64,000 nt of DNA from CAZAYY01 sp964489525 (lineage in GTDB: Bacteria; Chloroflexota; Anaerolineae; Anaerolineales; JABWBV01): the NCBI GenBank assembly GCA_964489525.1, contig CAZAYY010000003.1, positions 62,001-126,000 of the forward strand, in the 5' to 3' direction. Below the pieces are notes generated by a model. The model made no database searches, was not told the origin of the DNA, and saw nothing but the letters and a program-made list of their open reading frames with translations. Every line of letters starts with the position of its first letter. Within the stretch, counting starts at the first letter, position 1. Shown in pieces: positions 35,953 through 44,024 of the stretch. The translations under genes were made by a program, and so were the position numbers.

Positions 35953-36987
35953 ATGGAACTTGCAAAGGCTGTTTTGGAAGGCAACCGCCTGGCGCTGGCC
36001 CGGCTGCTGACCAAAATTGAAAACGACACCCCCGAAGGCCAGGAAGCGCTGAACCTGCTTTTCCGGCACACCGGACGGGCAGCCCTGGTGGGCATCACCG
36101 GCTCGCCCGGCACGGGCAAATCATCCCTGGTCAACCGGCTGGCTTATGCCTACCGCCGCCCGCAAGATGGCAGCGCCCCGCTCAAAGTGGCCATTGTGGC
36201 CGTAGACCCGTCCAGCCCGTTCAGCGGCGGGGCGGTGCTGGGCGACCGCATCCGCATGCGCGACCTGAGCGGCGACCCGGGGGTGTTCATTCGCTCCATG
36301 GCCACCCGCGGCTCACTGGGCGGCCTGGCCCGCACCACGGCCGGGGTTGTCCAGGCCTTTGACGCCGCTGGGTTCGACATCATCCTGATTGAAACCGTGG
36401 GCGCCGGGCAGGCCGAAGTGGATATTGCCCGGCTGGCCCATACCACCCTGGTGGTCGAAGCCCCCGGCCTGGGGGACGACATCCAGGCCATCAAAGCCGG
36501 CATTCTGGAAATAGCCGACATCCTGGTCATTAACAAAGCCGACCGTCCCGGCGTTGAAAACACCCAACGGGCGCTGGCCAACATGCTCAAACTGGCCCAC
36601 CCCGGCCCACGCGTGTTCCGGCACCACGGCAAATTAGAAGTGGTAGACGCCCCATCCGGCGCTGGTGCAGATTCTCCCATGTGGATTCCCCCCATTGTGC
36701 GCACGGTGGCTACCGAAGGCAGCGGCATAGAGGACCTGCAAAGCGCCATTGCTGCCCACCGCTCCCACCTGCGCACCAGCGGCGAACTGGCCCAGCGCGA
36801 GCGCGCCCGCCTGCAAAATGAACTCGACTTGAGTGTGCAAGAAATTTTGATGGCGCGCTGGCTGGCCGCCCTGCAGAACGGAGAATACGAAACCGCCCTG
36901 CAAAGCCTGCTGGACCGGCAAGCCTCCCCTGGCCAGGCCGCGCTTGGACTGGTGCATCTCGCCCAGAATGGAGGAAAAAAGGCATGA
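35953..36987 (+). CDS. meaB: MeaB/ArgK-type G3E GTPase, methylmalonyl-CoA mutase chaperone
   Basis: 344 residues. P-loop GSPGTGKS at 50-57, VAVDPSSPFSGGAVLGDRIRM (switch region), ETVGAGQAEVD and NKADRPG for guanine. MeaB loads and protects the B12 cofactor in methylmalonyl-CoA mutase. The ATG is ten bases after the stop of the B12-subunit gene. The C-terminus ends four bases into the next gene (ATGA). Confidence 0.94.
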   Translation: MELAKAVLEGNRLALARLLTKIENDTPEGQEALNLLFRHTGRAALVGITGSPGTGKSSLVNRLAYAYRRPQDGSAPLKVAIVAVDPSSPFSGGAVLGDRIRMRDLSGDPGVFIRSMATRGSLGGLARTTAGVVQAFDAAGFDIILIETVGAGQAEVDIARLAHTTLVVEAPGLGDDIQAIKAGILEIADILVINKADRPGVENTQRALANMLKLAHPGPRVFRHHGKLEVVDAPSGAGADSPMWIPPIVRTVATEGSGIEDLQSAIAAHRSHLRTSGELAQRERARLQNELDLSVQEILMARWLAALQNGEYETALQSLLDRQASPGQAALGLVHLAQNGGKKA

Positions 36988-37529
36988 TCTACGGCGAACG
37001 AATCCGCCTGCGCCGGATTGAGCGCGCAGATATTCCCCGCTACGTCGAATGGCTCAACGACCCGGAAGTGCGAAAAGGCATCACCGTGCACCTGCCCATT
37101 TCCCAGGTCGAAGAAGAACGCTGGTTCGAGCGTTCCCAGGATGCCCCACTGCACGAACGCCCTTTTGCGGTTGACATCAAAACCCCCCAAGGCTGGCAGC
37201 ATATCGGCTCCACCAGCCTGTTTGATTTCGATTGGCGCGCCCGCCGGGCAGAGTTTGGGATTCTGATTGGCGATAAAAGTGTTTGGAACCAGGGGTATGG
37301 CACCGAAATCACCCTGCTGATGCTCAAACACGGCTTTGAGACGTTTAACCTCAACAAGGTCTACCTCAAAGTGTACGACCACAACCGCGGCGCCCGCCGG
37401 GCGTATGAGAAGGCCGGCTATGTGCTTGAAGGCACCCTGCGTGAAGAAATTTACCAGAACGGCCAGTATTACGATGCCCACATGATGAGTGTGCTGCGCA
37501 GCGAATGGGAGGCCCGTAAGGAGAAATAG
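36984..37529 (+). CDS. GNAT acetyltransferase, RimJ/RimL-like
   Basis: 181 residues. The acetyl-CoA-binding block is NQGYGTEITLLMLKHGFE, followed by NKVYLKVYDHNRGARRAYEKAGYVLEGTLRE, typical of RimJ/RimL/SpeG-type transferases. The N-terminus IRLRRIERADIPRYVEWLNDPEV is also characteristic. Substrate (protein N-terminus or small amine) is not predictable. It overlaps meaB by four bases. Confidence 0.87.
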   Translation: MIYGERIRLRRIERADIPRYVEWLNDPEVRKGITVHLPISQVEEERWFERSQDAPLHERPFAVDIKTPQGWQHIGSTSLFDFDWRARRAEFGILIGDKSVWNQGYGTEITLLMLKHGFETFNLNKVYLKVYDHNRGARRAYEKAGYVLEGTLREEIYQNGQYYDAHMMSVLRSEWEARKEK

Positions 37530-37534
37530 GCCAG

Positions 37535-38386
37535 ATGCCAGAACTGCCAGAGGTCGAAACCATTGTGCGCAGCCTGCGCGGCGGTGCGGCGAAAGAACGG
37601 CAAATTGCCGAAAGCGCCGCTCCTTCCATCCTGGGCAAAACCATCACCCGGGCAGAAGTGCTTTGGGCACGCACCCTGGCCGAACCGGATAAACCAGAAT
37701 TCACCAGCCGGGTTACCGGTCAGCGCATTGAAACGCTCTGGCGACGGGCCAAGTACCTGTGTTTCACCCTCTCTGAAGATACGTTGATCATCCACCTGCG
37801 CATGAGCGGCGATTTGCTGCTGGAAGCCCCCACCGACCCCATCGCAGCCCACCACCGCCTGATGCTCTACCTGGACACCGACCAGCGCCTGGCCTTTAAC
37901 GACACGCGAAAATTTGGGCGTGCCTGGCTGGTGGACGACCCACAGCGCATCCTGGCGGGGCTGGGTCCCGAACCGTTGGAAGATGACTTCACCCCGGCCC
38001 GGCTTTGGGCCATGCTGCAAAGCAAAGACCGCCAGCTCAAACCCCTGCTGCTCGACCAATCTTTCATCGCCGGGCTGGGCAACATCTACACCGATGAGGC
38101 CCTGCACCGCGCCCACCTTCACCCGCTCACCAGCGCCAACCGGGTGAGTGCCCCCCAGGCAGAACGGCTTTGGGAAGCCATCCGGTTTGTGCTCAACGAA
38201 GGCATCCGCCGCAACGGGGCCAGCATTGATTGGGTCTACCGCGGCGGCGATTTTCAAAATTACTTTCAGGTCTACGGCCGGACGGACGAACCCTGCTACC
38301 GCTGCGGAACCCCCATTCGCAGGCTGGTGGTAGGCCAGCGCAGCACCCATATTTGCCCGCAGTGCCAGGGCGCCGGGCCGGCCTGA
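37535..38386 (+). CDS. mutM: Formamidopyrimidine-DNA glycosylase (Fpg/MutM)
   Basis: 283 residues with the invariant N-terminus PELPEVETI (Pro is the catalytic nucleophile after Met removal), the helix-two-turn-helix region GLGNIYTDEALHRAHLHP and a C-terminal zinc finger CYRC...CPQC. It excises 8-oxoguanine and formamidopyrimidines and nicks the abasic site. Compared with common Fpg it has a short insert near residues 20-30 (GGAAKERQIAES). Possibly cotranscribed with the genes before it. Confidence 0.97.
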   Translation: MPELPEVETIVRSLRGGAAKERQIAESAAPSILGKTITRAEVLWARTLAEPDKPEFTSRVTGQRIETLWRRAKYLCFTLSEDTLIIHLRMSGDLLLEAPTDPIAAHHRLMLYLDTDQRLAFNDTRKFGRAWLVDDPQRILAGLGPEPLEDDFTPARLWAMLQSKDRQLKPLLLDQSFIAGLGNIYTDEALHRAHLHPLTSANRVSAPQAERLWEAIRFVLNEGIRRNGASIDWVYRGGDFQNYFQVYGRTDEPCYRCGTPIRRLVVGQRSTHICPQCQGAGPA

Positions 38387-38405
38387 ACTTTGGCGAGGTG
38401 TGTTT

Positions 38406-39191
38406 ATGGACCCCACAACCATCTGGTTAATGGCCATCGTCATGCTCGTGTTGGGTGTTTTGCTGGGCATTTTGGCTGCCAGCCTGTTCAGCGGCGAAGA
38501 TAAAACCCCCGCAAACGCAAAAGAAGAGAAAACCAGCCCCGAACCTTCCAAAAGCCCTGCCGCCCTGCCTGGCCCACCAGGTTTTCGCGAGACCCTGCGC
38601 ATCTGGCAGGATTCAGATACCCAGCGAGTCATTCCGGAAATCAAAGGCGAACGCGTGTCTGAGGCCCACCGCCTGACCCCCGAACAAAAAAACGCCATCA
38701 ACCAGGCCATGCTCGACCTGGCTCGCTGGCTGAAAGAACCCGGGCGCCAACCAGCCGCGCCGCCAGCCCCCACCAACCACCCGGCGCCGCCTGCGCCTAC
38801 ACCCGCGGCGCCCTCTAAGGCAGGCCCAACTTCTGCACCAAAACCTTCCAGTACAACCCCCTTCGCCGATTCCCTGCCCGCCCAACCTGGTTTGAAAGAC
38901 GCCCTGATGCTCAATCCCTTTAAACTGCGCAAGCAGCTCCAGGAAAAAAAGCAAAACGCCCCGGAAATCAAAACCGTCATCCAGATGATCAACGACATTT
39001 TGCAGGAACAAATCGTCGGAACGCCCCTGGCAAAATTGGGCGTTGAACTCCTGGAAAACCCGGATGGCTCGATGCACATCCTGGGTGCAGGTCAGTCGTG
39101 GAGTTCGGTGGATGAAATCAGCCACCCCGAAGTCAAAGCCGCTTTGCAAGAAGCTGTGACCACCTTCAACCGCCAGAACCGGGCTCGCTGA
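38406..39191 (+). CDS. Membrane-anchored hypothetical protein with Pro-rich linker
   Basis: 261 residues. One N-terminal helix (about 8-28, MAIVMLVLGVLLGILAA), a charged segment, a Pro/Ala-rich linker near residues 115-155, and a C-terminal globular part with EIKTVIQMINDILQEQIVGTPL that probably faces the cytoplasm. GAGG precedes ATG 38406; GTG 38400 is less likely. Family not recognised. Confidence 0.6.
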   Translation: MDPTTIWLMAIVMLVLGVLLGILAASLFSGEDKTPANAKEEKTSPEPSKSPAALPGPPGFRETLRIWQDSDTQRVIPEIKGERVSEAHRLTPEQKNAINQAMLDLARWLKEPGRQPAAPPAPTNHPAPPAPTPAAPSKAGPTSAPKPSSTTPFADSLPAQPGLKDALMLNPFKLRKQLQEKKQNAPEIKTVIQMINDILQEQIVGTPLAKLGVELLENPDGSMHILGAGQSWSSVDEISHPEVKAALQEAVTTFNRQNRAR

Positions 39192-39209
39192 CCCCTGCTG
39201 GGCTCCGCC

Positions 39210-41048
39210 ATGCCGCCTGCCCCCACCCAACTTTCATCAAAAAACCGACCGGCCTGGAGCTTCCAGGCATTTTTGCTGGCTGCAGTAAGCCTCACCCTGG
39301 CCCTTGGCGGCGCGGCCCTGCTGGTTTTCTTCTCCCTGCCGTTTGAACAGGCCCAAATCTTAGCCAACCGCCTGGCCAGCGATGGGGTGCTGGAATCGTT
39401 CACCCCGGTCCTTTATGCCGGGTTCGCCTGGCTGCGCTGGTTGGGGGCCTCAATCCTGCTGGCAGCAGGCGCGCTCTGGCTTTTACGGCGGGCTGCCCTG
39501 GCTCTGCTGGCTCGCCTGGCTGCCTGGTTGGATAAGGATCGCCAAGCCCTGGCCGCAGACCTGCGGTCCTTCACTCGTGCACTCAAACCCACCCGCCAAG
39601 AATGGCCCGCCTGGGGAATGGTGCTGGTCTTCACGCTGCTCTCGCTGCTCAACAAAGCAGCCCTGCTCACCCAACCCATGGGTCACGATGAAGCCTACAC
39701 CGTGGTGGCTTTTGCTGCTCGCCCCCTTTTTTATGTGCTGAGCGATTACCACCTGCCCAACAACCATGTTTTCCACACCATCCTGGTTCACCTGGTGTAC
39801 CACCTTTTCGGAAGCAGCCCCTGGCTGGTGCGCCTGCCGGCGATGCTGGCAGGGGTGCTGCTGGTTCCAGCGGGCTACCTGGCGGGCAAAGCCCTGTTCA
39901 ACCGCCCGGCCGGGGTACTGGCTGCCGGGATTTTAGCGGTGCTGCCCATTTTGCGCGACTACAGCACCCACGCCCGGGGCTACAGCCTGCTGGTCTTGTG
40001 GACACTGCTCGCCATTGGGTTGGCGGCTTACCTTGTGCAGCGGCCCAACCGCTTCGCCTGGCTGCTGCTCGCCCTGGTGACCGCCCTGGGGTTTTACACC
40101 ATCCCCATCATGCTCTACCCCGCCGGGGTGGTCTTCACCTGGCTGGGTTTGGCAGGCCTGGGCGCAGCACTGCTGCGCCGTACAAATCCGATAAACCCAA
40201 CTCCCTGGTTTGCCCAGCTGGTGGCGTCCGGTTTGTTGGCGCTGGCGCTGACGGGAATCTTGTACCTGCCCATCCTGGTCTACTCCGGGGCGAGCAGCAT
40301 CACTGCCAACAGTTTTGTCCAGCCGCTGCCCTGGGGAGAGGTTTTCCCCAATGCACTGGCGCGGCTTTACGCTGCCTGGCAGGAGTGGAATCGCTTCATA
40401 CCCGCTGCGGCAGGCGCGCTGGCCGGGTTGGCTTTTGTTACCGGGCTGGTTCTGCCGGGCAAGGTCAGCATGACTGTACCGCTGCCCGTGGCATTTGCAG
40501 CCTGGATGGCGCTGGCGCTGTCTATCCAGCGGGTTGCGCCTGAGGCGCGGGTCTGGCTGTTTGCACTGCCGGTTTTTGTGCTGTATGCCTGCGGCGGGGC
40601 GGCGCTGCTGGCCGGCCGGGTGCCCTCCTGGCAGCGGGCGGCATGGTGGGGAATGGCTGTTTTTATCACCCTCTTGCTGGCCTGGGGTCTGCGGCAAAGC
40701 CAGGTAGATTTTCAACGGGTGCTCTCCGGAAACCAGGGCGCAAATGAACTGGCCGCCCGCTTCCTGGACCCACTCCTCCAACCTGGCGATGTGGTCATCG
40801 TGGATTATGAAGATGCCCCGGCCCTGTGGTATTACATGGAAGAACTTGGCCGTTCACACAAAGAGGTTTTCAGCCAGTCGCCCCGGTCCTTTGAAACTGC
40901 CTACCTGGTGGTTAACACCCGCGCCGGCCAGACGCTGGAAGGGGTCATCGCAGCCACAGGCTGGCAGAACGTGCTCAACCCTTTGGCCGCCCAGCCAGTT
41001 GAAGTCATTGGACCGCTGGAAATCACCCGGTTTAACGGAGAAGATTGA
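39210..41048 (+). CDS. GT39/ArnT-like membrane glycosyltransferase
   Basis: 612 residues with about 12 helices. After an unusual N-terminal pair of helices (residues 1-110), the GT-C signature GHDEAYTVVAFAARP (acidic pair in the first external loop) and LPNNHVFHTILVHLVYHLFG follow, then the typical PMT_2 helices. Such enzymes move sugars from polyprenyl-phosphate carriers onto proteins or lipids outside the membrane. Acceptor unknown. It could glycosylate Thr-Pro-rich secreted proteins such as the one at 12.9 kb, but there is no direct link. Confidence 0.82.
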   Translation: MPPAPTQLSSKNRPAWSFQAFLLAAVSLTLALGGAALLVFFSLPFEQAQILANRLASDGVLESFTPVLYAGFAWLRWLGASILLAAGALWLLRRAALALLARLAAWLDKDRQALAADLRSFTRALKPTRQEWPAWGMVLVFTLLSLLNKAALLTQPMGHDEAYTVVAFAARPLFYVLSDYHLPNNHVFHTILVHLVYHLFGSSPWLVRLPAMLAGVLLVPAGYLAGKALFNRPAGVLAAGILAVLPILRDYSTHARGYSLLVLWTLLAIGLAAYLVQRPNRFAWLLLALVTALGFYTIPIMLYPAGVVFTWLGLAGLGAALLRRTNPINPTPWFAQLVASGLLALALTGILYLPILVYSGASSITANSFVQPLPWGEVFPNALARLYAAWQEWNRFIPAAAGALAGLAFVTGLVLPGKVSMTVPLPVAFAAWMALALSIQRVAPEARVWLFALPVFVLYACGGAALLAGRVPSWQRAAWWGMAVFITLLLAWGLRQSQVDFQRVLSGNQGANELAARFLDPLLQPGDVVIVDYEDAPALWYYMEELGRSHKEVFSQSPRSFETAYLVVNTRAGQTLEGVIAATGWQNVLNPLAAQPVEVIGPLEITRFNGED

Positions 41049-41051
41049 ACC

Positions 41052-41678
41052 ATGGGCAAGCTGGTGGCGATTGTGGGCAACACGGGAGCCGGCAAAACCA
41101 CGCTGGCGCACAGGCTGAGCGCCCTGACCGGCTGGACACTGGCGCTGGAGCAGCACCAGGAGCGGCCCTTCCAGGCCCTCTTTGCCCAAGACCTGCAGCG
41201 CTACGCCCTGGCCAACCAGGCCGATTACCTGCTGTTACGGGCAGAACAGGAAAGCACCCTGCGCGCCCAACCCGGGGTTGCCCTGGTGGACGGCGGGCTG
41301 GAGCAGGATTTTCACCTGTTCACCCGGCTGTTCCACCAAAAAGGCTACCTTTCTGACCTGGAATACGCCCTGTGCGCCCGGCTCTACCACCTGGCACGGC
41401 AGGCCCAACCCCCACCGGACCTCATCGTGGCGCTGCACGCCCCATTAGACGTGATTGCCGCCCGCTACCAGCGCCGCGCCCGTCCCCTTGAAATTGCCCG
41501 CCTGCCCGACATGCAGACCCTGCAGGCATTTCTGGATGAATGGCTCGCCCAAACCAAGCTGCCCCTGTTGCGAATTGACGCCGGGCAGGATGACTTCTGC
41601 AGCCCAGACTGGCTTATAATATGGGCAAAGAACATTGAATCCATGCTCAAGAAAACCCCAAGCGGAGGAACCCCATGA
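41052..41678 (+). CDS. P-loop kinase, deoxynucleoside-kinase-like
   Basis: 208 residues. Walker A is VAIVGNTGAGKTTLAHRL at residues 5-22. The layout resembles dNK/dCK-type enzymes: FLHQ-like helices, SDLEYALCARLYHLARQ, then LIVALHAPLDVIAARYQRRARPLE (lid region rich in Arg) and LRIDAGQDD near the end. It probably phosphorylates a nucleoside or small molecule. Starts four bases after the glycosyltransferase stop; its stop overlaps the next ATG. Confidence 0.78.
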   Translation: MGKLVAIVGNTGAGKTTLAHRLSALTGWTLALEQHQERPFQALFAQDLQRYALANQADYLLLRAEQESTLRAQPGVALVDGGLEQDFHLFTRLFHQKGYLSDLEYALCARLYHLARQAQPPPDLIVALHAPLDVIAARYQRRARPLEIARLPDMQTLQAFLDEWLAQTKLPLLRIDAGQDDFCSPDWLIIWAKNIESMLKKTPSGGTP

Positions 41679-42088
41679 ACGTATCTTTTTACCTGAAGCT
41701 CTACCTGGCTGCTTTCACAGCCTTTCTCGTCATTGACCTGGTCTGGCTGGGCGTGGTTGCCCGCACCTTTTACCGTAAATACCTGGGCGATTTGCTCAGC
41801 CCGTCCCCCAACTGGACGGCGGCGATCATCTTCTACCTGCTGTTCCTCGTCGGGCTGCTGGTGTTTGCCGTGGTGCCCGGCCTACAAGCCGGTTCGCTGG
41901 CCAAGGCTTTGATGTTGGGCGCCTTCTTCGGCCTGATTACCTACGCAACTTACGACCTGACCAACCTGGCCACACTCAAAAACTGGCCGCTGATTGTCGT
42001 GGTGGTAGACATGGCCTGGGGCACCGTCTTGAGCACCTCGGTCACCCTGGTGACCTTCCTCGTGGGCAGGTGGATGCTGGGCGGTTAA
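41675..42088 (+). CDS. DUF2177 family membrane protein
   Basis: 137 residues with four helices. Family blocks: FLVIDLVWLGVVARTFYRKYLGDLL near the start and GAFFGLITYATYDLTNLATLKNWPL in the middle, ending DMAWGTVLSTSVT. Function unknown. Overlaps the kinase stop by four bases (ATGA) and closes the plus-strand run before the REP patch. Confidence 0.85.
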   Translation: MNVSFYLKLYLAAFTAFLVIDLVWLGVVARTFYRKYLGDLLSPSPNWTAAIIFYLLFLVGLLVFAVVPGLQAGSLAKALMLGAFFGLITYATYDLTNLATLKNWPLIVVVVDMAWGTVLSTSVTLVTFLVGRWMLGG

Positions 42089-42131
42089 AGCCCGCCCAGC
42101 GGCGGGAATGTTTATTTAGATTGACCCTCTT

Positions 42132-42158
42132 GTAGGGGCAGACGGCGTCTGCCCCTAC
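42132..42158. repeat. REP palindrome immediately 5' of the RAYT gene
   Basis: Perfect inverted repeat of 27 bp: arms GTAGGGGCAGACG and CGTCTGCCCCTAC around one G. A partial second arm follows at 42159-42170, ending directly at the RAYT start codon, so no normal RBS remains. Confidence 0.9.
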
Positions 42159-42452
42159 GGCGTCTGCCCCATGCCACCCAACCCACAAAACCGCCACCGC
42201 CGTTCCATCCGGCTGCCAGGATACGATTACGCCCAACCAGGGGCGTATTTCGTGACGATTTGCACCCGGCAGCGGGAATGTTTGTTTGGGGATGTGGTGG
42301 AGGGGTCGGTTAATTTATCTCCATTGGGTCAAATTGTTTCCGAAGAATGGATGCGTTCAAAAACAATGCGACAGGAAATCCAATTACACGCCGATGAATT
42401 TATCATCATGCCCAATCATATCCATGGCATCGTTTGGATTCACCCCCCGGTA

Positions 42453-42473
42453 GGGGCGGACGGCGTCCGCCCC
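42453..42473. repeat. REP palindrome inside the RAYT reading frame
   Basis: GGGGCGGACG / CGTCCGCCCC around a central G, 21 bp, perfect. It lies between the HUH half and the Tyr half. Degenerate relatives follow at 42474-42511 (GTCTCCGCACCGATAGCGCC). Confidence 0.9.
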
Positions 42474-42511
42474 GATGGTCTCCGCACCGATAGCGCCCAC
42501 CCCGACGGCGT

Positions 42512-42556
42512 CCACCCTCTGTAGGGGTGCACGGCGTGCACCCCTACAGAGGGTGG
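42512..42556. repeat. Perfect 45-bp palindrome within the RAYT pseudogene
   Basis: Two exactly complementary 22-base arms flank one central G at 42534. The inner part reads GGGGTGCACG / CGTGCACCCC and the outer part CCACCCTCTGTA. It contains the stop codon that ends the 5' RAYT half. Confidence 0.95.
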
Positions 42557-42814
42557 CGAAATCATTGGGGGCGTTTATTGCCGGGTTTAAATCAGCGGTT
42601 ACGAGGCGCGCCCGCGATGAATTGCAAATGACGGGCATCTGGCAGCGTAATTATTACGAACACATCATTCGCAGCGAAACCGAATGGGCCAAAATTGTGG
42701 ATTATATCCATACCAACCCCTCCCGTTCGGCAGAAGACCAATTACACCCGCGCCTCCCAAGCGGTTTAAACGGATCAAATAGCCCCAAAAATGAAATGGG
42801 TTCCAGGCGATCCC

Positions 42815-42971
42815 GTAGGGGCGCAGGGGAGGATTCAAAACCATCCGAATATACCCTCAACCCCTGCGCCCAGGCGCGAGACGGCCTCAGACGCCGGGGT
42901 AATGCCCAATACCTGGGCGCAGGGGAACATGACAAATCCGGGTGAATGGGCGTTTACCCCTGCGCCCCTAC
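42815..42971. repeat. Nested inverted-repeat element (four GCGCAGGGG modules)
   Basis: Outer arms GTAGGGGCGCAGGGG (42815-42829) and its exact complement (42957-42971). Inner arms CCCCTGCGCCCAGG (42861-42874) and complement (42912-42925). Between the inner arms is an imperfect dyad GGCGCGAGACGG / CCTCAGACGCC. The whole 157-bp unit could fold as a cruciform and looks like a mobile palindromic element of the REP/MITE type. Confidence 0.85.
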
Positions 42972-42998
42972 AACACATCCGTCCAGAGAGGGACGCCG

Positions 42999-43691
42999 CT
43001 ACCCCCCGGATTCAAACGCCAGCAGGCGCAGAACATCTTGCAAAGCAGCCGAAAACAGGGCATCCATCACCGCATCCGGGGCCAGGTAAGGCCCGCCAAA
43101 CGAACCATCGCCAAACAGCGCCCGGAATTGGGCTGCGTCCAGCAAATCATCCGACCGGGGAAAGGGTTTCGGTTCGGAGGGCATTTCCACCAGGCGGGTG
43201 AAAGGAAAGGCCTCCAACCAGTTGGCATGGGAGGGTTCCAGGCTATGCGCAGCAGCCACCTGCTGGACGGAATCCGCCAGCCACCAGGCATACCAACGCA
43301 GGCGCAAATCCGGATATTCGTTCACCAGCTCCTGCAGCCGGGTTTTCACCGGTGTGTTGCCGCCATGGCCGTTTAAAAACAAGATTTTCCGAAACCCCTG
43401 GCGGTACAGCGAACCAACCAGGTCTTCGACAAGCGCAAACAAAGTCTCCAGGCGAATGGACAGCGTGCCAGGGTAATCCAAAAAATAGGGCGATGCCCCA
43501 AACGGCACCGCCGGCGCCACCATCACCCCGGTTTGCTGCGCTGCCGCATCCGCCAGCGCCTGGGGAATGCGCACATCCGTCAGCAGGCTCAGGTAGGCGT
43601 GCTGCTCGCACGCCCCCAGCACCACCATCACCCGGTCATCTTTCTCCAGGTAGCCTTCCACATCCATCCAGTTCAAATCTTCATAGCGCAT
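42999..43691 (-). CDS. Creatininase-family amidohydrolase
   Basis: 230 residues. Metal ligands in GACEQHAYLSLLTD (Glu, His, Asp) and FLNGHGGNTP (His) define the family, which includes creatinine amidohydrolase and enzymes for formamide-type hydrolysis in coenzyme synthesis. The substrate is unknown. The gene is bracketed by RAYT/REP sequence on both sides, and its stop lies 28 bases from the nested inverted repeat. Confidence 0.87.
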   Translation of the reverse strand: MRYEDLNWMDVEGYLEKDDRVMVVLGACEQHAYLSLLTDVRIPQALADAAAQQTGVMVAPAVPFGASPYFLDYPGTLSIRLETLFALVEDLVGSLYRQGFRKILFLNGHGGNTPVKTRLQELVNEYPDLRLRWYAWWLADSVQQVAAAHSLEPSHANWLEAFPFTRLVEMPSEPKPFPRSDDLLDAAQFRALFGDGSFGGPYLAPDAVMDALFSAALQDVLRLLAFESGG

Positions 43692-43793
43692 GGGGGTTCC
43701 TCCGTTGAAAAGGGTTTGTTTCTATCGTATCGGATTTATGATAATTCAAAGTTACCCGAAGTGGGAGTAAAATTCAGGTCAAACCCCAGCCCC

Positions 43794-44024
43794 ATGCCGC
43801 CTGACTCCCAAAAATACCACCGCCGTTCCATTCACCTGCCAGGATTCGATTACGCCCAACCGGGGGCATATTTCGCCACCTTCTGCACCTGAGGCCGGGA
43901 ATGGTTGTTTTAGATTCACCCTCCGGTAAGGGCGGATGGCATCCGCCCGGATGATATGCCTTTGGGGCCGGAAAAGGGTGCACACCGTGCACCCCTACAG
44001 AGGGGCGCGTTTATCCCCGGTCTC
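43794..44024 (+). pseudogene. Second RAYT copy, 5' remnant with internal deletion and REP palindromes
   Basis: ATG at 43794 opens 33 codons, HRRSIHLPGFDYAQPGAYFATFCT then stop, closely matching the start of the RAYT at 42171. After GGGAATGGTTGTTT the sequence jumps to GATTCACCCTCCGGTA, equal to the region just before the REP copy in the full gene, so about 150 bases including the HUH motif are deleted. It ends with GCGTTTATCCCCGGTCTCAAT, matching the region after the palindromes. Non-coding remnant. Confidence 0.85.
43930..43994. repeat. Two REP palindromes in the RAYT remnant
   Basis: GGGCGGATG / CATCCGCCC around G (43930-43948) and GGGTGCAC / GTGCACCC around ACC (43976-43994), the latter followed by CCTACAGAGG as in the 45-bp palindrome. 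Confidence 0.85.

Larger units (their letters stand above)
42171..42945 (+). pseudogene. REP-associated tyrosine transposase (RAYT, IS200-like Y1), frameshifted and invaded by REP palindromes
   Basis: The 5' part (42171-42524) encodes HRRSIRLPGYDYAQPGAYFV and the HUH motif PNHIHGIVWI. It is followed by in-frame palindrome DNA (PVGADGVRPDG...) and a stop at 42522. The 3' part, in the +1 frame (about 42556-42760), encodes AFIAGFKSAVTRRA and IWQRNYYEHIIRSETEWAKIVDYIHTNPSR, the usual RAYT C-terminal half with candidate catalytic Tyr residues, then runs on into REP sequence up to 42945. The frame changes inside the palindrome cluster, so as a single chain it is broken unless frameshifting occurs. 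RAYTs nick REP hairpins and are thought to spread them. Confidence 0.85.

Noticed and set aside
37469..39079. 536-codon minus-strand frame across mutM and the next gene
   Set aside because: Antisense to mutM, whose motifs are unmistakable; the translation is low complexity without homology I can see.
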